Source: Cyclospora cayetanensis (lineage: Eukaryota > Apicomplexa > Conoidasida > Eucoccidiorida > Eimeriidae). Taken from it: a DNA stretch of 64,000 nucleotides. The stretch lies in assembly GCF_002999335.1 (NCBI RefSeq), contig NW_020312097.1, positions 33,637 to 97,636 on the forward strand, given 5' to 3'. The translations under genes and the position numbers were made by a program. Below the pieces are notes generated by a model. The model worked only from the letters and a program-made list of their open reading frames with translations, was not told the origin of the DNA and searched no databases. This document shows, in pieces, positions 46,600 through 57,810 of the stretch. Within the stretch, counting starts at the first letter, position 1, and the number at the start of each line of letters is the position of its first letter.

Positions 46600-49206
46600 A
46601 TGGTTGAAATCCGCATCGCCCATACGTCGTCTACAGTCGATGCTGCAAAGCCTCTCCAGCAGTTGCGAAACATCCCTCACGCGAAAAACGCATCGCGTCC
46701 GTTGCAGAAGTCTCTCCAGGGAGCTCTCCAGGGAGGCGTGTCGGGGTCACCTCCCCCGGAGTGCCTACCTCGCACCAGCAGCGCAGAGTGCATGGTTGAC
46801 AAGTCTCTGGAGGCGGAAGGTTTGGGCAGCTGCTTCAGAAACCTCTCGGCAGACGTCAGCCACACCCGTCAGGGAGTGACGACAACAGCGACGGTACCGA
46901 GGGAGGCGTCCAGCCGACGAATTCACGACTGCCCATCTGCTCTAGGCAGCTGCAGCTGCAATCATAATCCTTCCGTGATGGATGCTGAGCCATGGGGTTT
47001 TCCAAAGCTGCCCCCTCCCGACGAAGCCGCGAAGGTGCTCCCCAGAGAAGTCGCCTTCGGATTCGTGACGTTCTTGTTTTGCGGCATTGCCTCTCTCGTG
47101 TGCTGGCAATCCCTTCTAGGGATGCTGCCTTATATAGAGCAGCACGCGTATGGTGGCGCGCCTTACGGCAATAGCGTCTTAGGCATCTACCAACTGGGGT
47201 GCATAGCAGTGCAAGTCGCCTTCATTCTCTTCATTGACGCCATGAAGCCGGGCATGCTTGTTGCAGCCATAGTTCTAGATGCTGCTCTCGCCCTCCTTCT
47301 GCCGCTCGTTCTCTCCAGGTGTACACACACCCTGAGCATTGCCCTTTTTCATTGCATTGCGCTCGGCTTTGGTGTCTGCGCTGGGGTTGTCTCGGGGGGA
47401 GCAATCGCTCTCGCATCCTCCGTTCCCTTTGGCTTTATCGGATCGTTCTCAATGGGTAAGCCTCTCAAGATGCTACTGCTGCTGTGTGCTCTGCTGCCGA
47501 AGGTGTGCGTAAAAAAAACTTTCTGCCACTAGCTGCCGCTTCCATCGGCCGTCAACTGTTGCGCTGCACACATGCACACATGCACACATGCATGCACACA
47601 TGCATGCACACACGTCCTCTTCTTTCTGCTGCAAATTTTTCTTGCTGCAAATTTTTCTTGCTGCAAATTTTTCTTGCTGCAACAGGCCAAGGCGTCTGCG
47701 GCATTGTCGCCTTTGTGGTAAACCTCGTGGCTTCGCGTTACCTCTTCGACTTGGCGACTTCTGAAGGCGCAAAGTCTATGTTCTGGTCAGATTTTCGTCT
47801 ACCCCGCCTTGTCGTAGCTAGAGCTAGCGGCTAGCTGGAGATAGAGCGAAACGCCAGGTGGACGCGACAGCGCCTGCGTGTGTGATCGCGTGCTTGTTGA
47901 ATGCTGTGAAAGAGGGCTCAGACACACACGTGTAAACAAGCTAGCTGTGGAGCCAGGCATGGCAGAAAGTGTGGCAAACGCGTCGATTCGTTCGCCAGGA
48001 GCACTCGGCGTGAAGCCCCTCCAGACACGGCAGACAGCGCGCCTTCCCTTTTCCCGTGGATTTGGGGTGGGAGTATGTTGTTTTGTGTGCGTGTGTGTGA
48101 CATGCAGGCTGGTATTTGGAGCGAGTGCAGCGGTGTCTGTCTTTTCTGCAGTGCTGCTGGTGGTTTCTCTGCGGCAGCCATGGGCTAGAAGAGGTCTGCA
48201 GCGATACTGGACGGCAAAGCGCAGGCGCGCAGCAGCAGCAGCAGCAGCTGCTGCTGCTGCAGCGGCTGCTGCAGCGGAAGAGGAGGCGCGGGAGACGCCT
48301 AGGGAGCGGCGCTGGGGTGTATGGTCGCTGACGTGTGCGTGCGGCTCGAGGGCGGGGGGGGCCCCTTCTTTGGGGGGCCCCCCCGCGGATGCGGAGACGC
48401 CGTGGCGGCGCTTTCTGAGGCGCTGGAGGGGTACGCATGCGGCAGCAGCTGAAGTTGCAGCTGCCGTGCATGCAGCGGGAGACGCGCGAACGCAGGCGCT
48501 TGTCGTCATTGGAGGCGAAGGCTGCACGGCGCGGGAAGGGGGCGGAAGTTGCGACGGAGCTTCTCGGGGAAGCTGCATGCACAGCAGCGGCAGCAGTTTG
48601 TGGCGGCTGTACCCCCCTCCAGACGCCCCTCTGGCGGAGCGCGCGCAGACGACAGAAGTCGACGAGAGCGTTCTCCCCTCGCGAGGCTGGCGGTGCATTC
48701 TGTCGGCTTGCTGGGTGTACTTGCTGTGTGTCTTCTTCACGTTCGTGGTTAGCTTGAATCTCTACCCGCGTGTGGGGCCGATGAGCTGGAATTACGGCGG
48801 CGGCTTCAGCGCTGCGAACGAGCAGTACATCATTTTGTTTGGTGTCTTTTGCGTCTTTGACTTCGTGGGGAAGGCGCTTCCGGATCTCGCGAGGCACTCC
48901 CGCCTGCAGTGGTTGCGGCTTTCGAAGCGCAGCCTCGTGAGCCTTGTTCTGAGCCGCGCGCTTCTTGGCGTTTTCTTCATCCTCGGCATGCTCTGCAGGA
49001 ACCACCCCTTCCTGAACGCCTTCCCCTGGTATGTCTGCCTCGTGGGGGCGCTTGCACTCACCAGCGGCTGCTGCGCCACTGCCTCCATCTCGGGAGCTTG
49101 CAACTCCGTCACGCGCTTCGAGGAAAAGGAGATCGTCGGTCCGGCAGCCGTCCTCATGCTCCTCCTAGGCATTGCCTGCGGGGTGTACTCGGCGTATATC
49201 TACTGA
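46600..49206 (+). CDS. Equilibrative nucleoside transporter (ENT/SLC29) family, three exons
   Basis: ENTs move nucleosides and bases across membranes; apicomplexans depend on purine salvage. Exon 1 (46600-47455) has about 140 soluble residues, then TM1 in EVAFGFVTFLFCGIASLVCW and further spans, ending FGFIGSFSMG. Exon 2 (47686-47785) starts QGVCGIVAFVVNLVASRYLF, like the ENT span with MGQGLCG. Exon 3 (48108-49206) has a span, a long Ala-rich cytoplasmic loop, then SLNLYPRVGPMSWNYGGG and FGVFCVFDFVGKALPDL, like the ENT signature FNxxDxxGR with Lys for Arg. The last spans end CGVYSAYIY. Phases agree, giving 684 residues with about eleven spans. The extended loop between spans 6 and 7 is usual for ENTs, but its Ala run is a local feature. 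An in-frame Met near 46978 (MDAEPWGF) is an alternative start. Confidence 0.88.
48345..48386. repeat. G/C-only inverted repeat in the ENT loop coding region
   Basis: A run of seven or more G and four C (ggggggggcccc), a short spacer ttctttg, then gggggcccccccg make near-perfect hairpin arms and are each partly palindromic. They sit in the exon encoding the central cytoplasmic loop (Gly/Ala/Pro-rich residues). The run lengths may be error-prone in sequencing. Confidence 0.7.
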
Positions 49207-50400
49207 TTGAAGGCGTGCGCGAGTCGTCGTTGTCGTCCTCCTCTTCCTCCTCCTCTCCTGCAGATGGACCGTTTTGCTGGCTGGGAAATGCAGCCTCTTG
49301 CACCTGCCCACTCGCCAGTGTATTGTGTACCATCCAACTCTACACCCTACTTGTACAGCAACCAACACACAGAGACAGCCGTGCCACAGACGGACTGACT
49401 CGCCGACAGAAATGGCACCTCCAACTTCACTGCCTCACCTGCAACATCCTTCGTGGGGCCCCAAAGGATCTTCACACAGTGTACAGCAACACCCCTTGCA
49501 AGCACAACATAAAGCGGCTTTTCTTCTGAGCGCCTCCTCGCTACTCCCGAAGCGTCTAGTGCCGCCTCTCCTTTCCCTTTCACGGCGTCTCCTGCTAGCG
49601 CTCGCTCGCTGCCCCCTTCTTCTTCGTCTCCTGCGAACCCGCTGTCTCCAATTATTTGCTTGGCACCTCAGTCAACACACCGCACACGCACTGCCGATCA
49701 GGCAGCCGTTTCGAGGCTGCCCCGTAAAGCCGCTGCGCTGAAGAGACAGAGCAGCACCTGCAGCAGCAGCAGCGTCTGCAGCACCTGCTGCTGCTGCTGC
49801 ATTTGATCTTTGCAATGCGGCAACCACCACCCCCCTTCACACCTCCAGCAGCAGTGGCATCTGCGAGTTTGCGCCGCTTGCTGCAGTGGCTCTAGAGGCT
49901 TTTTGCTGCTGTGTCTCCCTGTACACTCCGTGAGGTACTACCCCGTGTAAGCTCCTGCAAGATCTGCAGCAGCAGTAGCCGCAAGGGGGGGAAGAGACTT
50001 CTCTCAACGACGTTAAACGTTGGAGTGCGTGCCTGCTTTCCCCACTACAGCAGCTCGATCCTTGGCATCTTCCCCCACAGAATTCAAAAGCTACATGCAT
50101 GCACGCACCATCTAGGACCTCCAGAGTGCCACACCTTGCTGCTTTTCGGTGGCTAGCTGCAGCCAGCTGCCACTGTGTAGCTATCCATGGCTAGTCCAAC
50201 ATTGCGGCTGGTTCTGGCGAGCCAGCCAGGGGCCCTTTTGGCTGGCGAAGCCACTATTTTTGCATCTGGCTACGTGGACTTTTTGAGGCAGGCTAGGTAG
50301 CCAGCCGCACGGAAACGGCTAGCTGGCCAGCTAGCGGGGGCGCTGTAGCCTTGTCATCCATCCCCTGTAGGGAGCCTCGCCATCCCTCGTAGTAGCTTGT
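49207..50400. other. ENT downstream region with CTG runs and GCTAGC-rich segment
   Basis: After the ENT stop codon the sequence has CTCCTCCTC and CTG runs to about 49980. A segment at 50150-50340 is rich in ggctagc, cagccagc and gctagctggccagc elements that can fold back on themselves. No coding frame of note is present. A similar ctagccagg/ggctagcc segment occurs at 53225-53280. Confidence 0.4.
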
Positions 50401-51326
50401 CTGCCTGCATGCGCTGCAAGACTTCTGCTTTCTACGGTGATTGTGCATAGAAAAGATGGTCAAACTGAACCCTGCGTGTTGCGAAAGAGAGAGCCGCTAG
50501 GGAAGTCTGAAGAGAGCGGCAAGCCTGTCAAGGGTGGCTGGCTCAGAGACGCAACTAGAAGCACGCAGAACAGTCAATTGGCGAACGTACAAAGGGACAG
50601 ACAAGAAACATGCCCCGGAAGCCATTAGTGACAAAACGATCTCGCGCGCTATCCGTTTCTGACAAGGATACTAAAATAGTGACATCGCCGCCGGTCCTAA
50701 AATGACACACCAATTAAGCTAATTAATCTACGAGTTCCCTTTACTTCTTTGAACCACCTCTTGACCCGTGGAGTGCCTCCATCCGCTACACTGTCACATA
50801 GCGCAGTAGTTGCAGCCACGCTACCTATTGAGGCGGCAAGAACCACGGCATAATATCCTTCGGCAATCTCATCGACCGTATGGAATAAAAGGCATACAAG
50901 CCGGAGTTCTATTGCGAGCTCTCAACAGCCTCTTTAAACACATGACACAAGTGTATCCAAGTTTCTACACAAGTTCTGCATGCTTCCTGCTGAAGACAGT
51001 GAGGCAAGAGAGGCGCAACAATTGCCTAGGCCGCGCACGCCCATGCGTAGGTAAAGGTCCGTGGGAGTTCAGTGTATAAATCTGAAAAAATAGGGAACAC
51101 CTTGAATAGAGTCGGGGTAGAGATGCGCAGCAGGGGAGGGAGGAAATAGATGCACGTTTGGTGTCTCTAAAGCCTCCGCCTGAGAAGCTCCAAGATCCTA
51201 TACCCTGTGATGCACAGTCCTGCATTGCCATAAAACAGCTAATTTTCATCAAAACCCCTTACTTTGAGCCAACCCTCGACCGTCTCGTTCCTCGGACCCT
51301 AAAGTCGAAAATAACGACGCGGCATT

Positions 51327-51860
51327 TCACATACTGAGAGCATAGGGAGAAGCTGCAGGGGAGGAAGCCGCCGTCGAAACGAGATTTGGAGAGGGAGGCG
51401 CATTGCATGTCATACAATGGCTTCTATGGGCCCTTTGCTTGGCTCCGCCATTTGTGAGAGCAGCCAACTTCCTCTTCTTCTGCCGTTCGATTGGACGCAC
51501 AGCAAGCCGAGCTGCAGCGTCCACGGGGGCTTCTACGTAGAGGCCTCTCTGATGCTCTGCTGGAGTGAGAGGTGACTCTGGTGAGTGAGACTCCCGCTCT
51601 CTGTTTGCTACTTGCTGCCTGATGCGGCGTGCTTCCTTTTCGACGGAAAGAACATAAAAGTCTAGTTGATCGATCTCTCTATTCCAACTGAATATGCAAC
51701 TTGTTTCCACAAGCGCATCTTGGGGTGTTCCCAGTGAGGCCTCTTCCCATGAAGAGACACCCAAGAGGTCCGAGTCAAAGGAGAGCGACTTTTGAAGACC
51801 ATAGGCACAGGAGACCATCGCCAGACTCCTATGCGCCTGTGGGGAGTGGAAGCAATGCAT
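51327..51860 (-). CDS. Hypothetical protein, possibly retroelement-derived
   Basis: A 177-codon frame from ATG to stop with balanced composition and no homopolymers, the longest clean frame in this segment. Its centre reads ETSCIFSWNREIDQLDFYVL followed by SVEKEARRIRQQ, a helical amphipathic stretch that recurs in the frame at 53627-53836. The C-terminal half is basic (RPIERQKKRK). No known family is recognised. A gag-type or other mobile-element protein fits the surroundings, but this is inference. Confidence 0.35.
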   Translation of the reverse strand: MHCFHSPQAHRSLAMVSCAYGLQKSLSFDSDLLGVSSWEEASLGTPQDALVETSCIFSWNREIDQLDFYVLSVEKEARRIRQQVANRERESHSPESPLTPAEHQRGLYVEAPVDAAARLAVRPIERQKKRKLAALTNGGAKQRAHRSHCMTCNAPPSPNLVSTAASSPAASPYALSM

Positions 51861-53626
51861 TGTTGTGATTACCGCTCTGAGGCGCAGATGCTCTGAAAGC
51901 GGGGAGACGGAAGCTCAGGGAAAAATACTAGGGCAGCAAATAGGAAAGGCAAAAGCAACGCAGTAGAAACCACGAGGAAGCAATGTTCCGGTAAAGCACA
52001 GAGAGGCAGACAAGAAGAAAGGGAAAGAAGCCCATTCACGCGTCAGACCACCGATCCTCGCCTTGACTCGGCATACGAGCAGCAATGAATACGGGCTGAC
52101 AGCGCTTCAACACGCGCAACAAAAGCGGTAGCTTAGAATGGGAATCGAAGGCAAATGGAGGAAAATTATCTACTTAGAGCTGGAGATAAGCGAACCGCAA
52201 GAGGAGACCCCTTCTCACACTGCCGCTCAACAAGGCGCGAGCGGTGTAGAGACACCTGAGCCATTAGAGGGCAGTGTTATAACTGTTGATGCCGCTCTCT
52301 CGAGTAGTTGTTCCTAATAAGTGCAATCGAAAGCTTAAGTCTTAATAATTTTTAGCTAATAGAAAGAGGAAGACAAAGAAAACGGCGTACTCTGGCACAC
52401 GAAAATTGGCAGGAGTTCTCATATACCATACCGGGCAGCTGCAGCAGCTGAAGCAGCATGCTGTCTAGAAATGATTATTCCCCATTGTAACTTACTTAGA
52501 TCTTCTCAATTAGTGCTTTTCCACGATTTTACTTGTTTGTTTGTCTTTGTCAGGGTCCTTTTTTGGGGGTTATAAAAATTGTTGAAGCCCCCCCTTCGTG
52601 TCGCATATACAGCCTGAGGCATTCAGCTTTTCTGCTTATGTCTGCTTCTCATCCATTTAGCACGCCAGACTCGATACAATTCTTCCGCGCCCAGTGCAAG
52701 CATATGTGAATTTCTTCAGGGTTTTTACTGGGGCCCATTTTATCGGGGTAAAACAAAAACACAGAGTCCCACCCTTCACCCCTCTTGTAACTCCACCAAT
52801 AAACTCCTTTTCGTACCTTGCTTCCGTTCTTCGGTTGGATATTTATGCATACCTATCATATCCTCCGATTTCGCGCATCTCTTCAGTTGAGGTGCATACA
52901 CACTGAAGGCCATCCCATGCTACTCTGGACACCTCTTCCCAGGCGGTCTTACGGCTCAGTCAACGGACCACAGTTAGCACACTACAGGCAACCAGGAAAA
53001 TAGTGCATGATGCCAGATTCCCCGAAGTCTTTTGCTTCCTACTAAGCTGTTGTTCTTACAGGAAGCGAGCTCAACCGTGCATTCTGTGAGGTGGTCAGGC
53101 ACTACAGGAGGCCCTAAGGGCGCTCCTTCTCGCGAACTATTCACACCCTGTTGCCTTGCAGCGTCCAGGAATGCCGGCTTTGGTGCCCTATGCAAAGCTT
53201 GCGCTTGTCGGTGTACTTGCCAGTCTAGCTTTTAGCTAGCCAGGCCCAAACTGCTATACAGGTGGCTAGCCACACACCTCTCAAGGCAGCTTTCTAGAAT
53301 ACCGTCTAGCCTCGGGCGCGAAGGCTGTTGTAGAGCCTGAGCTGAGAGCTACCACACCTGTTTCCGTGCGAGCATCGCAGGAGTTTCGTTGGCAATAGGT
53401 AGCAAAAAGGACGAATGGTCATTTACACTGGGATAAGCGTTTGAAGTACACGCACATGCGGGAGCCGAAAGCGCTTCTCACTATGAGCAAGGGGTTGGCT
53501 CACTTTCAAGTCAAGCGACAAGCTGGTCCGCCTGTACAGAGATGAGCAGGGGACTCCCTTTTTGCGGACTGTGCTGCCGCTGCTACGCCAAGCATTGCTG
53601 CTGTTGAGTTACAGAGGAAAAAATAA

Positions 53627-53836
53627 TCACGCTTGTTGCTCTATATAAATAAGATATTCGTCGAGCCGGTTTATCACATCATTCCAGGTATGAATACAGC
53701 TCTGTGCTACATTAGCAACGCTAGCGGGTTCTGGCGTTGCCTCTGATGAGACCGCTGAGGGTACAGGGGGAGCAACATTCGCGAGTAGGAGTGCTCCACT
53801 CCCCCCATTTGCCTGATCTGCGTCGGCAAAATTCAT
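53627..53836 (-). pseudogene. Short relative of the 51.3-51.9 kb frame
   Basis: This 69-codon frame ends AQSCIHTWNDVINRLDEYLI then YIEQQA. It shares the spacing SCI-x2-WN-x2-I-x2-LD-x-Y-x4-E with the 51327-51860 frame on the same strand. It is only a fragment, so it is called as a broken relative. The parent is unidentified. Confidence 0.35.
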
Positions 53837-56800
53837 TGCGTTGTTTCGCTTCCGTGGGACTTTGTTGGAAGCATATGTCGTTCAAGAAACTTGGAGTAAA
53901 CGCTGATACAGCGAAGCGTTCTCTGCTCTAGCTACCCGCTGATGACGGCAATGTAGACGCACGCTGCGCTGCAAGACCAGTAAAGGGTGGACACACTCCT
54001 GGCCCCGAAAAAAGAAAGAGATGAAAAAAGGCTGCGTATGATGCTGAAATCCGAAAGCAGGGAGCGCGCTAATAGGATCGAAGAATGGGATTCAATGAGA
54101 CAAATGGCAGACCGGTTGAAGGGAGACAAGAAAACAGCTCCTGAAGGACATAAGGAGAGCGACGGAGGGCTTGAACAAGTCCGGGAAAATGCATCACTGC
54201 GGCACCCTACCAGAATCACCTAAAGCGGGGTGCTTCGATGCATTGCAATTGCTTGCCAAAGCCTACCGGCGCTCTAGGTCAGGATTATGGAAGAAAGGGA
54301 AAAGCAAATGGAACACATAGAGAAACTTTCCCCTGAAGAACTATTAAAATAATTTCGCGCAAGTTGCAGACTCATGTTTCGGCGCATTCAATGGCTCAGA
54401 CCTCTCTACGAGCGACTGGCGAGTCAGCCACACAGGAGTAGCACAAGGGCTTTTTGCGGTAGTTCTTGCATTCTCGCTCAAAAACGCACATAAGGCATTT
54501 AAGTACCTATTTTAAAGCAAATTTTACAAGTACAAATCTGGCCTTTGAGCTGCTTCTTCCATATGACTCTCAATATTATGATATTAACTCTGTACACTCG
54601 GTGGAGGTTCTGGCTTCACCCGTAGAGCGAGGCCATGTACCGCCTGCCCTCACTGCCGATGGCATGCCATCCCTTTCAGCATCGAAGTTACGAATGAAAT
54701 AACTCCATTTTATCCCCTCTTATCCTGAGTTTCAACAAAGCATACACCACTTTCCACGCAGAAACAGCTCGATGCACTCGGCATGGCAAGCTTCCAGGCG
54801 AGTGTGCATACGGCAGACTCATGCCGACAAGATACTGCCAGGCACAAAAAATTCAAACACTGCCACAGCCACCTTAAAACTCCCTCTGTGTATTTTGCTA
54901 TCTTAGTAGGCCCCTTTTAGCACCGCTGCACGAAGGAGGAAACATGCAGTCTGTTACGGAAAGCATTAAGGACTTCCATTTGCTACCGTGTACAGCGGGA
55001 AAAGAGACTTGATGCTAGAGAAATAGCGCACCGGAAACCCATGGCAGCGAGATGTATTACATCCCTTAGGCTGCAAGTGCCCTTGAGCGGGTCCAAACCA
55101 AACATGGCCCCCTCCTGCCACACTATTTCCGTTCAACTACGACTTATCTCAAGTGAATCAGCTATTGGCTTACTTTGTATTTGTGCTGAACAAAGTACAT
55201 TGGCTTATTAGTAAGATGGATGCTATGTGTAAACGCATAAATTTACTACGTGTAGCGGTGCGCGAACATTCGGATGGCTCAACGATTGCAGCAAAGTGTT
55301 TCTTTCTGCCCTCACCTTCCAGAGCCCACAATCCTATGAGGTTAGAGCAAGATGAGGAGTAACCTCTTCTGAAAGGAAGTCACTCTCACGGGTTTGATGG
55401 GGTTGAGTCTTATAGGTGTCTTGGTGCGGGACATACAAGGAAGCTCACATGCTCCAAGAAGAGCTGGAATCCCGACTAGGCAACGAGCAACAAAAATCGT
55501 AGTTCCCGCCTCCTTTTGAATTTGCCACATATTTCCGGCAAAGCCCCACCACCCAGAACCGCTTATTAGGTCTGTCGTATAGTGTGCCAAGCTACACTAG
55601 GCTCTACCAACTGCATTATTCTTATTTTTAACCATGAATTCTAAAAACAGTTGACGAATTCGTTGTGCTTCTCTCCTACCTTCCTTCCTGAGAAGTAGAT
55701 ATGCTTAACACAACGACGCGATGCTGCGTGGATATGTGCTGAATGCGATGTGCACCTAGCGAATGCTCTGTGTGCGAAGGGAGTGCAGCTACACCCACCC
55801 TAGCTGCCCCTCCTGCCGAGGGACCTGATAGGCGCGGACAGAGGAAGGGGGATTTTTCGGCAAAGTATGTAGTAGTGTTGTCCATCAGGTGTGCATTGAC
55901 TCTAGAGTTCAAAGTCTCCCAATGAAAATCTGAGAAGAAGCGATACACTTGGCAGTACCGCGTGGCTCGATATAGCTGTTCCTGTTCATCCGCTGGCTGT
56001 GGAGGTAGTTGGATATCAGACTTATCTACAGCACTTATGTTTTTTAATTCCTTTATTCGGTATTTTGTCACATCGATATTCGTTTGCAACTCTCAGGGGC
56101 CAAGATGGCGATAGCACACATCCTGTAGGGGAGGGAGATACCTGCTTTGGATGCCAATGTGAATCAGTTGCTCTACAGCTGGTGAAAGGCCGTGATTTCT
56201 GAGCTAAACCGTTGTTCACGGATGCATGGGTGAGGTTATATAGACAAGAAAAGTATTGCTTGCACTGTTGCTACATTGCAAGCCTTGATACACGCCGTGA
56301 CTGATCGGTGAATGTCGAGATCAGTCGAACACCAATTCTGGCATAGCTAACATGGAAATCAATCGATATGTTCATAAATATAAAGCTTCCGTTTGTAACA
56401 GCCACACGTTAGACGGCCACCTGCTTTATCTGTGGCTCATCTTGAGTCTTTCTGACGTGCCACGTCAGATGATCGCATGATGGGCTACGACTCAACGATT
56501 TGAAACCCAACTGGAGAGGCGTCGATAAATCATGGACTACTTAAGGTTTCTGGAGCAGATGAGAGCATTTCATGCTTCTTTGGCTGGGAAGGAAGAGCCA
56601 AGTCGGAATTTGACACCATTGGATATTGGGGCTCTGTCAGCCAGCCATCGCCAGTCGCTTGAGGTGGACGAGAGAAGTAAGAGAGAACATGGATTTTCAC
56701 AAGCTCAGAACAGTCCCCACAAAATACGCCTGTGATTATTCGGGCAAATCACGTCATGAAATCTGAAACTGCAAGCGGATGAGAAAGTCAAAGAGTGGAG

Positions 56801-56974
56801 CAACGCGAATTGCCTCAGCTGAGCCAGGCCGCCTGGTGAGCAAAGAAAGCGCATCGGGGAAACAGAAACGCTTCCACATAGGCTGAGATGTACCGAAGGA
56901 AGCCGCAGAGGGTAGGGCGGCAATTGGAGATCCACCACGAAGCAAGGTAGTGGTTTCGCAATCACACAAAAAGT

Positions 56975-57810
56975 CAAGGAATGCCGGCTTTGTTTGACAC
57001 AAGCTGTGAAGTGGATCTGTTATCCGAGAGACAGTGTAGAAATAAAAGCTAACTGCTCACTCGGCTGCGCAGTCCTTGAAACTCAGAGATGACAACGGGC
57101 ACAGCGCAATGATGGTCAAGGCTGTGCTAGCTAAACCCCACTTCAGAGTGGAGTTGGGTCCTATTAGCATGCTTCCAGATTCGTACGCTGGAGCCATGCA
57201 GCATGACGTACATTTTGATCTGTCATGGGCACCCAATGAATAGCGCGCGTGCACACAGCTGCGCGCTGTGGAGGCTTGTATGCACGGAAGCGCTAAGGAG
57301 GAGTGCATCCTGTTATCCCCAACAGCAATCATTTAATCTATGTTGAGCGGAGGCGGCAAGTGCCATGACAAGAAGAGGGTAGTCTTCATCATGCAGGCGG
57401 CCAAACAGGTTGTTACTGAGGATGCATCAATCTTTCTGGCTGTGCAACCAAATTGCACTTGAATTTTGATATGGCTTTTAGCTGAGGGGCGGCGCAAGTA
57501 ATCAAGTATCGAGTAGGAAGTCCCGGATGCGCCAATGGAATGATGCGTTGCCACAGGCTGCATGACTGACCGCTAGCTAGCGCATCGCATTAGGCTGATC
57601 CCCACGTCGAACAATAATTTGCACAATGCTGGAAGCCCCCACAGCAAGAAGAAGAGATTGAGTTGGCGGTGGGTGATTGGTCACAAGCAAATGCGAAGTG
57701 CAAGAATTGAGTGGTGCCTGCTTATACAGTTCAGAATTGGTGCGGAAGGATGAGAAGTGGCGCATGTGCGTTAACTTGAATCTCCTGAACAAGATCATTA
57801 TAACGTTTCT
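56975..57810 (+). pseudogene. Decayed Ty3/gypsy-like pol (protease, linker, reverse transcriptase)
   Basis: Three pieces appear in the order expected of a Ty3/gypsy polyprotein. The first, at 56975-57052, is an aspartic-protease-like stretch, GMPALFDTSCEVDLLSERQ, resembling the xALIDTGAxxxLIS active-site region with Ser for the usual Gly. The second, at 57367-57459, is KKRVVFIMQAAKQVVTEDAS then IFLAVQPN, like the segment preceding RT in such elements. The third, at 57734-57805, is ELVRKDEKWRMCVNLNLLNK, resembling the VRKKDGxWRMCVDYRxLNK motif. They lie in different frames with stops between, and neither the YVDD box nor integrase was found. This is an old, inactive copy. LTRs were not identified. 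Confidence 0.55.

Larger units (their letters stand above)
50400..56970. other. Gene-poor segment with possible retroelement remnants
   Basis: This stretch lacks the CAG and TG repeats of its surroundings, and codons for stop are frequent in all frames. The notable items are two related short minus-strand frames (51327-51860 and 53627-53836), a Lys/Glu-rich plus-strand frame (53987-54223), a 137-codon minus-strand frame (55676-56089) and a 67-codon plus-strand frame (56532-56735) just before the protease-like remnant. No intact gene is supported. Confidence 0.45.

Noticed and set aside
46110..46673. Several minus-strand frames upstream of ENT
   Set aside because: They overlap one another in different frames, with no conserved motif; probably ENT promoter and 5' UTR.
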